Source: Flavobacteriaceae bacterium (GTDB taxonomy: Bacteria; Bacteroidota; Bacteroidia; Flavobacteriales; Flavobacteriaceae). From it: a stretch of 44,389 nt of DNA. The stretch lies in contig JABDIV010000036.1 of assembly GCA_013003555.1 (NCBI GenBank), positions 1 through 44,389 of the forward strand. The letters are read 5' to 3'. Below are positions 36,336 to 44,389 of this stretch, piece by piece. Within the stretch, counting starts at the first letter, position 1; each line of letters opens with the position of its first letter. The translations under genes and the position numbers were made by a program. The notes under the pieces were generated by a model. The model saw only the letters and a list, made by a program, of their open reading frames with translations. It did not search any database and was not told the origin of the DNA.

Positions 36336-37568
36336 ATGCGATTTAAAGGACTTCTATTAATTCTATTATTCGGAATTAATAGCTCGGCCCAGAATGATCA
36401 AATTCAGGAAAACACCTCCTTATTTCTTATACCCGAATTTCATGTTGGCAAAACCATCGACGCCAATGACGGTTTTCCACAAACAAAATTGCAAACGGCG
36501 GTAATATTAAGCCTTGGCCTGCATAATGCCTCGGCAAAAAATGAGTGGGCATCTCGTTTAAATTTTCCAAAAACGGGTTTGGCCCTTGCATTCATCGATT
36601 TTGGAAACTCGGAAAAGGTGGGTCAGGCTTTTACCGTTCTTCCCTTTGCTGAATTTAAATGGCTTCCCAGATTTTATTTGAATGTTGGAATGGGGGTTTC
36701 TTATATGAACACGCTTTATGATGAGGTGTCGAATCCTTTTAATAAGGCTATAACTACAAATTTAAACTGGTCGTTCCGCTCCTTTCTGTACTATTCGGTA
36801 TCCAAGCAAAAAAAAATGGATTGGCGCCTTGGTGTCGGGTATTTCCATCATTCAAACGGACATACCAGACTGCCAAACCAGGGATTAAATTCGATATTAG
36901 CCAGTGTTTCAGCTAAGATTAATACCAAATTCGATCATGCGACAATTGATAAGCCTCGGTTTGATCAAACATCCCAAACCTATATTTCAGGGCGGTTCGG
37001 ATTTGGGATTAATACGTTATCAAAAGAATTCAATTCTAAAAAAGAGGTTTACACGCTTGCTTTCAGTATTGGAAAGATCATCAACAAAACCTTCAAATTT
37101 GGAGGAGGATTTTATTATCGGTTTTATCAGCATTATTACGATTATATTAAAAACGAAGAGGAACTAGTAACTGAAGAATTTCCCGTGTTTCTCGAAAACC
37201 CATTCGGCTATGCCAGTAATTTTGGCTTATACGGGACTGCAGAGTTGTTACTCGGCCATGTTGGGTTTGAATTTGAACTCGGACTTAATATTCATAAACC
37301 TTTTTATCAAATCGACTGGAAGCTTAATGAAGGCTATTCCTATCCAACCGGCAACGGTGATGAGATGGTTGTTGTACTTGGCGAATTGAACTGGTATTAT
37401 GAAATCAAACGAACGGTTTCAAGCAGGATCGGACTCAAATACTACTTCATAAACACAAATCATGCCCCTAAAAACAACATCTTTCTCGGAGCGCATATTA
37501 ATGCCAACCTGGGTCAGGCCGATTTCACCGACTTAAGCCTCGGTTATGTTTATCGATTCGATCTATAG
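36336..37568 (+). CDS. PagL-like (acyloxyacyl hydrolase family) outer-membrane barrel
   Basis: The 410-residue product has a signal peptide (MRFKGLLLILLFGINSSAQ). The rest is alternating aromatic beta strands suited to an outer-membrane barrel, ending in YRFDL. The YFHHSNGH motif (His171-His172-Ser173) followed by PNQGLNS resembles the active-site strand of PagL/acyloxyacyl-hydrolase proteins, which remove an acyl chain from lipid A. The Glu that completes the triad in the Pseudomonas enzyme is not evident. It follows the receptor gene by 50 bases with no terminator, so it is likely the last gene of the signalling operon. A different barrel function is possible. Confidence 0.65.
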   Translation: MRFKGLLLILLFGINSSAQNDQIQENTSLFLIPEFHVGKTIDANDGFPQTKLQTAVILSLGLHNASAKNEWASRLNFPKTGLALAFIDFGNSEKVGQAFTVLPFAEFKWLPRFYLNVGMGVSYMNTLYDEVSNPFNKAITTNLNWSFRSFLYYSVSKQKKMDWRLGVGYFHHSNGHTRLPNQGLNSILASVSAKINTKFDHATIDKPRFDQTSQTYISGRFGFGINTLSKEFNSKKEVYTLAFSIGKIINKTFKFGGGFYYRFYQHYYDYIKNEEELVTEEFPVFLENPFGYASNFGLYGTAELLLGHVGFEFELGLNIHKPFYQIDWKLNEGYSYPTGNGDEMVVVLGELNWYYEIKRTVSSRIGLKYYFINTNHAPKNNIFLGAHINANLGQADFTDLSLGYVYRFDL

Positions 37569-37616
37569 AGGTAATTTAATAAGATAAGAATAGTTTGTAA
37601 AAGCGTTTATTCCGTT

Positions 37617-39392
37617 TTACATGCGTTCGGGGAGTTCAATCCCAAGCAATCCGCAAGCACTGTTAAGTGTTCTTGAAACCATTTCAGAAAGTTGAATGCG
37701 GAAAATCTTTTCATCTTCTGATTCGGCCCCCAGGATGGATACATTTTGATAAAATGAATTAAAGGCCTTAACAAGGTCGTACGTATAATTCGCAATAAGC
37801 GCCGGACTATAATTCGACGCAGCATTGGTAACGACCTCCGGAAAAAGCTCTAATTGCTTGATCAGTTCCTTTTCCTTATCATGAAGAATGGTCACACCCG
37901 ATCGTTTAGAATAGCCGGAACCAGCTTTCCGTAAAATAGCGCGTATACGGGCGTAGGTATATTGAATAAAGGGTCCTGTATTTCCCTGAAAATCGACCGA
38001 CTCCTTTGGATCAAAGAGAATTCTCTTTTTCGGATCGACTTTAAGAATGAAGTATTTCAATGCCCCGAGTCCGATCTTTCTGTAGATCTCTACCTTTTCA
38101 TCTTCGGAATATCCTTCTAGCTTTCCTAATTCATGGGAAATTGACCTGGCTGTATCGGTCATTTCAACAATTAAATCATCGGCATCGACTACCGTACCTT
38201 CACGGCTCTTCATTTTTCCGCTTGGTAAATCGACCATTCCATAACTCAAATGATGTAGATTTTCAGCCCAGGTAAAGCCCAGTTTCTTTAAGATGAGAAA
38301 CAGAACTTTAAAGTGATAATCCTGCTCATTTCCAACGGTATACACCATGCCTTCAACATCAGGGTAATCCTTAAGTCGTTGAATGGCCGTGCCAATATCC
38401 TGGGTTATATAAACGGCAGTGCCATCGGCTCTTAAAACGATTTTTTCATCCAGGCCATCATCGGTAAGATCACACCATACAGAACCATCATCCTTGCGGT
38501 AGAAAACACCTTTCTCGAGACCCTCCTTTACAAATTCTTTTCCTAAAAGATAGGTGTCACTTTCATAGTAATACACGTCAAAATCAACGCCCAGATTTTC
38601 ATAGGTCTTTTCAAAGCCATCATAAACCCATTGATTCATGGTTTTCCAAAGATTGACGGTTTCAGAATCACCCGATTCCCATTTACGAAGCATGTTCTGG
38701 GCTTCAAGTAGAATTGGCGCATTTTTTTTGGCCTCATCTTCCTCTGTTCCCGAATGAATCAATTCGGCAACCTGAGCCTTATAAACCTTGTCGTACTGTA
38801 TATAATAATTTCCAACCAGTTTGTCACCCTTAAGTCCGGAAGTACCCGGAGTCTCTCCATTTCCGAAACGTTGCCAGGCCAGCATGCTTTTACAGATATG
38901 TATGCCTCGATCGTTGATGATCTGAGTTTTATAAACTCTCTTACCCGAAACCTTGAGGATTTCTGATACACTATAACCAAGGAGAATGTTACGTATATGC
39001 CCCAGATGTAAAGGCTTATTGGTATTCGGAGAGGAATACTCAACCATAATGGCGTCTTGACCTTGCGTTTCTGAAAACCCGAATTGTTTGATATCTCTTA
39101 TTTCATAAAAGAAATCGATATAAGCCCTGTCAGAAATGACCAAATTCAAAAAGCCTTTGATAACATTAAAATCTGAAACCGAATTCTCGTTATCCAGAAC
39201 AAATTTCCCAATAGCCTCACCGATAAGCGCAGGATTTCCTTTGATGTGTTTAAGCATCGGGAAAACCATAACCGTTATATCGCCATCAAATTCGCGGCGG
39301 GTTGCCTGAAACTCCACCGATTCGAGCTCAACATCATATATGGCTTTGACAGCCTTTTTAACACTATTCTTCAGGTGATCCTGTAGACTCAT
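37617..39392 (-). CDS. argS: Arginyl-tRNA synthetase
   Basis: ArgS charges tRNA-Arg in the cytoplasm. The 591-residue product begins with the Add1 domain (MSLQDHLKNSVKKAVKAIY). It has the class I motif HLGH (129-132 in SPNTNKPLHLGHIRN) and the family-specific SGKMKSREGTVVDADDL segment in place of canonical KMSKS. The C-terminal DALR anticodon-binding domain is complete. ATG 39392 is supported by a promoter immediately upstream, which rules out the longer in-frame start at 39446. The gene converges with the PagL-like gene without a clear terminator between them. Confidence 0.96.
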   Translation of the reverse strand: MSLQDHLKNSVKKAVKAIYDVELESVEFQATRREFDGDITVMVFPMLKHIKGNPALIGEAIGKFVLDNENSVSDFNVIKGFLNLVISDRAYIDFFYEIRDIKQFGFSETQGQDAIMVEYSSPNTNKPLHLGHIRNILLGYSVSEILKVSGKRVYKTQIINDRGIHICKSMLAWQRFGNGETPGTSGLKGDKLVGNYYIQYDKVYKAQVAELIHSGTEEDEAKKNAPILLEAQNMLRKWESGDSETVNLWKTMNQWVYDGFEKTYENLGVDFDVYYYESDTYLLGKEFVKEGLEKGVFYRKDDGSVWCDLTDDGLDEKIVLRADGTAVYITQDIGTAIQRLKDYPDVEGMVYTVGNEQDYHFKVLFLILKKLGFTWAENLHHLSYGMVDLPSGKMKSREGTVVDADDLIVEMTDTARSISHELGKLEGYSEDEKVEIYRKIGLGALKYFILKVDPKKRILFDPKESVDFQGNTGPFIQYTYARIRAILRKAGSGYSKRSGVTILHDKEKELIKQLELFPEVVTNAASNYSPALIANYTYDLVKAFNSFYQNVSILGAESEDEKIFRIQLSEMVSRTLNSACGLLGIELPERM

Positions 39393-39410
39393 TAGCTTAA
39401 AATAACGCGG

Positions 39411-39418
39411 CAAAGATA
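39411..39418 (-). promoter_or_regulatory. -7 element of argS
   Basis: TATCTTTG on the minus strand is an exact match to TAnnTTTG, 18 bases before ATG 39392. It decides the start. Confidence 0.6.
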
Positions 39419-39835
39419 AACTTTTTTTAAACCCTTTTTTTGTCATATTTTTATAATAAAAAGGGGGCTAATTCTTAATAAGGCACTAATTCTTATTTAT
39501 TCGATCGTATGCCTTGCATCTTGTAATACTAAATGATTGATTATTTTGATGTGATCGTGGCTTTGACATGCAAACTGATCAGGTCTGGAGCATGACTTCC
39601 GGTGGATATGGTTTATATAAAATGGAAATAAGATTTTCCTCCGATATATATGTTTTTCGCCTTCGTTTAAAGAGTATTTATGCCGATTAACGAATGTTTA
39701 ATTGCAGCAATGCTAATTTTCGTATTTTCATATATAATTAATCCTCCCTTCATTTGATCATTAGCAAGATTAACAAAGTACCAGTTGCCCCTGGATCTAC
39801 TTTATACTATGCCTCCGCTTTGCTATTTTGTCGAT
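39419..39835. other. Intergenic region before the right giant protein
   Basis: No gene, tRNA or strong hairpin is visible. A direct repeat CTAATTCTTA occurs at 39468-39477 and 39486-39495, 18 bases apart. No exact -7 consensus was found for the plus-strand giant gene; TTCATTTG near 39751 is a one-mismatch candidate. Confidence 0.4.
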
Positions 39836-42800
39836 ATGAGGAAAAATTACATATTACCAATTCTGTTCTTATTTGGCCTGATTTTAAATATCAAGGCCCA
39901 AACGGCTATAAATGACACTTATTTAATTCTCAATTTCAGTGATGGCACCATTGCTACAAATCAATATTATGATTTACAGGCCAATACTATTAATGATGAT
40001 TTTATTAATGGCTATGATCTTGGGATATTTGAATCCACAGCAACCTTAATTTTAAACGGTGCTGAGCAAAATACAACACGTTGTAATGCAGATTGGATTA
40101 CAGACAGTGAGTTGCAATACAGAATATATCCTACTACTACCATTCCTGGTTCAGAACCAGGATTTGTTCCAATATCCATAATTTATAATTCCGATCTTGG
40201 ATCTGCTGGTTGTGCTGGAACTGATCAACGTCAACGTTGGCAGACAACTCAAGCTGGTATTGATGTATTAAATGGACTCTCTCCTGGAAATTATTATTTA
40301 GAAGTATTTACGCTTGCAGATTATGATACAAGTAGTGTACCCGCAGGAATATTATACGCCTCGAATGGAGGGTTTAATTATCGCGGGACTTTTGAAGTAG
40401 ACGCCGACGATCCACCAACAGCAGTTTGCCAGGATATTACCATTCAATTGGATGCTGCAGGAAACGCAACCATTGTTGCAGCAGATATCGATGGTGGCAG
40501 TACGGATGATATTGGTATTTTGTCATTATCGGCTTCCCAAACCAGTTTTGGTTGTGGAGATGTTGGAGCAAATACAGTCACCTTAACCGTTACAGATACG
40601 GGTGGCAATTCAGCTACTTGTAATGCGACGGTTACCGTTGAAGATAATGAGAATCCAACAATAACATGTCCCGGTGATGTGACTGTAGAATGTGGCGATG
40701 ATACATCATCTACAAGTACTGGCAGCGCAACGGGCTCAGACAATTGCAGTTTAACCATCAGTTCATCGGATAGTTTTACGGCTACCTGCGGAAATACCAA
40801 TATAATATCGCGTACCTGGACAGCGACCGACCCTAGTGGGAATTCAGTTTCTTGTGTACAAACCATTACCGTGGTCGATACCACCGATCCGTCTATTACC
40901 CTGCCGGCCGATGCCACCGTGGAATGTACAGGGGATACCTCCTCTGCAGCCACTGGTGTAGCCACCGGTTCGGATAGCTGTGGCACTGTGACCGTTACCC
41001 AAAGCGATACATCTGTACCGGGTTGTGGTAACACAGAAACCATTACAAGAACATGGACCGTTACCGATCAATGTGGTAACACCGCCTCCGGAACACAAAC
41101 CATTACCGTGGTCGATACCACCGATCCGTCTATAAGCTGCCCTGGTGATCAAAATGTAGACTTTGACGGTATGTGTTCGTTTACATTACCGAATTACACA
41201 GGACTTGCAACTACAAGTGATACCTGTGGAAATGTTGCTGTTACCCAAAGTCCAGCACCGGGAACAATAATCAATGTAACGACAACCATAACATTAACAG
41301 CCACTGATGAATGCGGCAACACCTCGAGTTGCACATTTGATGTTATTCCTGCAGATAATACCAATCCCGTGGCATCATGTCAGGATTTAACCATACAATT
41401 AGACCCGGGAGGTACATTTACTATTAACGCATCCCAAATTGATAACGGTTCAAGTGATAATTGTTCTATTGTGAGCTATACACTCTCAAGAGATATGTTT
41501 ACCTGTGCTGATGTTGGAAACTTCCCAACTGTTACGCTTACTGTGACCGATGCGGTAGGAAACACAGATTCATGTACTGCAACTGTTACAGTCGAAGATA
41601 TTACACCTCCAGCGGCAAGTTGTGTTAACTCTCCTGTTGTTATCACTCTTGATCCAATAACCGGTGAAGCCTCTATTACAACAGCAGATGCCGATAATGG
41701 CTCTTTAGATACATGCAGTAGTGTGACGCTGTCACTTTCACAAACAATATTTACATGTGATGATATCGGTGACAACACCGAGACCTTGACCGTAACCGAT
41801 GCCCAAGGAAACTCAAGCACATGTACGTTTACGGTGACCGTTGATGCGCCTACAATTACCAGTGGTACATTAACGGGTGAGGTTATCGATCCAATACCTG
41901 CAAATCCTCAGCCACCAGATGATTTAATTGAAGTCACAGCATGTCCGGGTGGTATTTCTGAACCCAAGGATATTCAACTTACATTGAATCTTGATGCCAG
42001 CAGTACAATTATTCCCGCTAATATCAGCACCTGGCAAACCTCTACCGATAATGGAGCCAGTTGGACGAATGTCGGGGGTACGGCAGGACAAACGCAGGTT
42101 ACTTTGCTGGATCTAATTACGACAACTCTCGTACGCGTGGTAATCCAAGCCGGTAATTGTATTGAATATTCACCTCTTGCCGTAATACGATTCTTACCAC
42201 CGGAAGCTCCGCCAACTATTGTCAGTATTAGCGCCACTGATATATGCCTCGGTGATACGGTTACTGTAGTCGCTGAAAGTTATTTTGAAACCCCAGGTGG
42301 CGGACAATGGGGTGATGGTGGTTTATTTAACCAGGCTCAACCTGACGGCTGGCGTGTAGATGGTTTGGAAGGCTTCTTCCCTGCCAGTGGTGATAATCAA
42401 TCTGAACCAACATGGAAAGAAACGAATGGCCCAACTTATCCAGGAGGAATTCGTTATGACACAAGTGATAATACAAAATTTGCAATTGCCTGGGGACCAT
42501 ACACAACTACTTTAGAAACTCCCATTTTTAATACTGTCGGTATGGATCCCGCTGATGCTATTTTGGAATTCCATCATGGCTATTATTTTTGTAATGGCGC
42601 TCAGGGATATATTGAACTTTCACTGGATGGTGGAGACACTTATAACATCACATTAAATACTATGCAAGGGGATAACTTAACGTCACCTAGTGATAGTGGT
42701 ACTCAAGTTAATGGTAAAAATGGCACTAATTGCGGTGGTGGACCAAATGGCCAAAAACCAACATCAGATCCACTTCAATTAGCACAACTAGATTTAGGCG

Positions 42801-44389
42801 CCTGGGTAGATATGGCAAATTTAAGAGTGCGTTTTACTTATGACGGATTAGGACATGGGGAATGTGAGGACGAAATATTTCCACCACATCCTGGAAACAC
42901 ATGTAGTAATATTCCGAACCAGTTTGATGTTTACAGTACCTGGGCTATCGATGATGTAGGATTCCCGTTTGCTTATGTTGAGGAGGAATTAGAATGGACC
43001 GATGAGAATGGTGTTGTAGTTGCAACCGGATCAACAGTTGTCGTCACTCCAATTACTCCGGGTGTACGTGAATATGGCGTAACAGGTTTGGTAAATGGTT
43101 GCCGTGCCGACACCGATATCGGAACAGAATTTATCAATATCAATACAAGTTTGGCTTATGCCGGTCAGGACATTACACCTGCCGCAGGAGAATGTGGTCA
43201 AGCGACCTTCGACCTTAATGCTTACGACAATACGCTAACCTCTGTAGATAATTTCAATAATGGGGCCTGGAATCCCAATACAACCGAAAGAGGATATTAT
43301 GTTGTTCCTGACCTGGGTGCCGGAGATATGAATTTTGCTGGAACGAATGTGGGCGGAAACTGGTCGATTATATCTGGACCAGCTGGAACATGTGGTGCTC
43401 CTGCAACATTCTCAAGTACAGATAATCCGAGAGCTACCTTTACAGGCGAACCCGGCACCTATGTGCTAAGGTGGACCCTGGATAACGGTTGTTTCGACGA
43501 AATGAGTCTGACCATAAACAGTTGTGTCGATATCGATTTTGATGGTGTGGACGATTATGTCACCTTTAAAAATAATTATCCGTTAGATGCAGCCTTTACA
43601 GTAAACCTTTGGGTAAAACCAAACGCTACAAATGGAACCAGAACTATGCTTTCGAAGCGGCTTGCCGGTTCGAATACAGGATATGAATTCGTTCTTCAGA
43701 ATGGAACACCAACCTTTAACTGGTATTCATCTTCAGGTAATGGTTCAATAAGCACAAGTAATAATATCAATACATCGCGTTGGTTCCACTTATCTGTAAC
43801 CTTTGATGGAGCAGCCTATACCATGTATATCGATGGTATCGATGTTACAGGAGCATCATCAGGTACTATAAATGCTCCCGAAGCTTCACCAGCAAATGTT
43901 GAATGCATCGTCGGTGCAAGAGACGGAGCAGCAGGATTTAGCAACAATGCTGAAAATCATTATTACGGCTGGATGGATGAACTCAGCATATGGGATACAG
44001 CATTGACAGCAGATCAGATCAGGCATATGATGAACCAGGAAATAGATAATAATGGTGGTGCCGTAAGAGGTGTGATTGTTCCGTTAGACATTCCTGGAAT
44101 AACCTGGGCTAATCTTGATGGCTATTACAGAATGAACGAAAATTGCGGTTATTTCGCAGCTTATAAAGGTGTAAATGGACGATTGAGAAACATCAATTCT
44201 TCCATGCCACAAACAGCTCCGATTCCATATACCTCAAGAGTAGATGGACAGTTATGGGGTACAGACAACACCTGGACGTATTTCGATGTATGGGATCCAC
44301 CAAACAGTAACGGTGTTGATGGAACAGCCATCGATTGGAATATCGCTGTTATTTCACATGATATTGATTCTGGAGATAGGGATATTACC
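39836..44389 (+). CDS. Giant secreted HYR/LamG protein, 3' part outside the window
   Basis: An open frame of 1518 codons runs from ATG 39836 to the window edge with no stop. It begins with a signal peptide (MRKNYILPILFLFGLILNIKAQ). After a region of about 170 residues come HYR-like repeats of about 80 residues (about 195-680: ENPTITCPGDVTVECGDD, NSVSCVQTITVVDTTDPS). Several Cys-containing beta regions follow, then a LamG/concanavalin-like domain (about 1237-1400: DFDGVDDYVTFKNNYPLDAAFTVNLWVKP ... YYGWMDELSIWDTALTADQI). This is a typical T9SS-exported flavobacterial surface protein, probably adhesive or polysaccharide-binding. The sorting domain would be outside the window. The LamG-like domain suggests carbohydrate contact, but no ligand can be named. 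Confidence 0.88.
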   Translation, partial: MRKNYILPILFLFGLILNIKAQTAINDTYLILNFSDGTIATNQYYDLQANTINDDFINGYDLGIFESTATLILNGAEQNTTRCNADWITDSELQYRIYPTTTIPGSEPGFVPISIIYNSDLGSAGCAGTDQRQRWQTTQAGIDVLNGLSPGNYYLEVFTLADYDTSSVPAGILYASNGGFNYRGTFEVDADDPPTAVCQDITIQLDAAGNATIVAADIDGGSTDDIGILSLSASQTSFGCGDVGANTVTLTVTDTGGNSATCNATVTVEDNENPTITCPGDVTVECGDDTSSTSTGSATGSDNCSLTISSSDSFTATCGNTNIISRTWTATDPSGNSVSCVQTITVVDTTDPSITLPADATVECTGDTSSAATGVATGSDSCGTVTVTQSDTSVPGCGNTETITRTWTVTDQCGNTASGTQTITVVDTTDPSISCPGDQNVDFDGMCSFTLPNYTGLATTSDTCGNVAVTQSPAPGTIINVTTTITLTATDECGNTSSCTFDVIPADNTNPVASCQDLTIQLDPGGTFTINASQIDNGSSDNCSIVSYTLSRDMFTCADVGNFPTVTLTVTDAVGNTDSCTATVTVEDITPPAASCVNSPVVITLDPITGEASITTADADNGSLDTCSSVTLSLSQTIFTCDDIGDNTETLTVTDAQGNSSTCTFTVTVDAPTITSGTLTGEVIDPIPANPQPPDDLIEVTACPGGISEPKDIQLTLNLDASSTIIPANISTWQTSTDNGASWTNVGGTAGQTQVTLLDLITTTLVRVVIQAGNCIEYSPLAVIRFLPPEAPPTIVSISATDICLGDTVTVVAESYFETPGGGQWGDGGLFNQAQPDGWRVDGLEGFFPASGDNQSEPTWKETNGPTYPGGIRYDTSDNTKFAIAWGPYTTTLETPIFNTVGMDPADAILEFHHGYYFCNGAQGYIELSLDGGDTYNITLNTMQGDNLTSPSDSGTQVNGKNGTNCGGGPNGQKPTSDPLQLAQLDLGAWVDMANLRVRFTYDGLGHGECEDEIFPPHPGNTCSNIPNQFDVYSTWAIDDVGFPFAYVEEELEWTDENGVVVATGSTVVVTPITPGVREYGVTGLVNGCRADTDIGTEFININTSLAYAGQDITPAAGECGQATFDLNAYDNTLTSVDNFNNGAWNPNTTERGYYVVPDLGAGDMNFAGTNVGGNWSIISGPAGTCGAPATFSSTDNPRATFTGEPGTYVLRWTLDNGCFDEMSLTINSCVDIDFDGVDDYVTFKNNYPLDAAFTVNLWVKPNATNGTRTMLSKRLAGSNTGYEFVLQNGTPTFNWYSSSGNGSISTSNNINTSRWFHLSVTFDGAAYTMYIDGIDVTGASSGTINAPEASPANVECIVGARDGAAGFSNNAENHYYGWMDELSIWDTALTADQIRHMMNQEIDNNGGAVRGVIVPLDIPGITWANLDGYYRMNENCGYFAAYKGVNGRLRNINSSMPQTAPIPYTSRVDGQLWGTDNTWTYFDVWDPPNSNGVDGTAIDWNIAVISHDIDSGDRDIT
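40858..41133 (+). repeat. HYR repeat with an exact ~39-base direct repeat
   Basis: A block of about 39 bases, containing ACCGTGGTCGATACCACC, occurs identically ending at 40896 and at 41133. The offset is 237 bases (79 codons), which equals one HYR unit. It marks a relatively recent unit duplication or conversion within the array. Confidence 0.8.

Noticed and set aside
39393..39446. Longer N-terminus for argS beginning at 39446
   Set aside because: It covers the TATCTTTG element at 39411-39418, and the MSLQDHL start fits the family.
40444..41043. A 199-codon open frame on the minus strand inside the HYR region of the right giant protein
   Set aside because: It is antisense to a well-supported coding region, and its Val/Ser/Thr/Pro-rich repeats follow from the composition of the HYR units.

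Overview
The window is a chromosomal segment of a Bacteroidota bacterium, most likely a marine-type member of the Flavobacteriaceae. The evidence is a fused SecDF, a type 9 secretion (T9SS) sorting domain, an STN-type TonB receptor with FecI/FecR regulators, -7 elements of the form TAnnTTTG in front of housekeeping genes, no obvious Shine-Dalgarno sequences, and AT-rich spacers. No tRNA, rRNA, CRISPR array, insertion sequence or prophage is visible.

Layout. 1-3556 (minus): 5' part of a giant secreted adhesin-like protein (CUB, PKD, P domain, then at least seven ~95-aa repeats), cut by the window edge; a small exported protein sits just upstream of it. 4223-8069 (plus): folE, cysS, yidD, lgt and a DUF192 lipoprotein. 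8121-16336 (minus): secDF, mdh, an unknown exported protein, gyrB and a dipeptide epimerase, most of them separated by intrinsic terminators. 16676-18729 (plus): a secreted beta-helix protein and a T9SS-targeted repeat protein. Then asnB (minus), a DUF2911 protein (plus), and queE with a RidA-like lipoprotein (minus). 22441-27576 (plus): HerA-like ATPase, lipoprotein, cupin, alpha/beta hydrolase, rluF, then an exported DUF1579-like protein and a VOC protein. 27587-29845 (minus): ffh and folD.

29994-37568 is the most distinctive part: a cell-surface signalling locus. A large modular surface lipoprotein is transcribed divergently from an ECF sigma factor, a FecR anti-sigma factor, an STN-domain TonB-dependent receptor without SusD, and a PagL-like outer-membrane barrel. 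The same bipartite element (GGTAGGA-N-TTTTTG-N8-CTGTTT, identical spacing) lies just upstream of both the lipoprotein gene and fecR. I infer that it is the promoter read by the local sigma factor, which would tie the lipoprotein to the receptor as one regulon. argS (minus) follows, and the window ends inside a second giant secreted protein (39836-44389, plus) with HYR-like and LamG-like domains.

The housekeeping genes are ordinary. The accessory content is nearly all cell-envelope or secreted: three large modular surface proteins, two exported lipoproteins with unusual folds or context, and the sigma/anti-sigma/receptor system.
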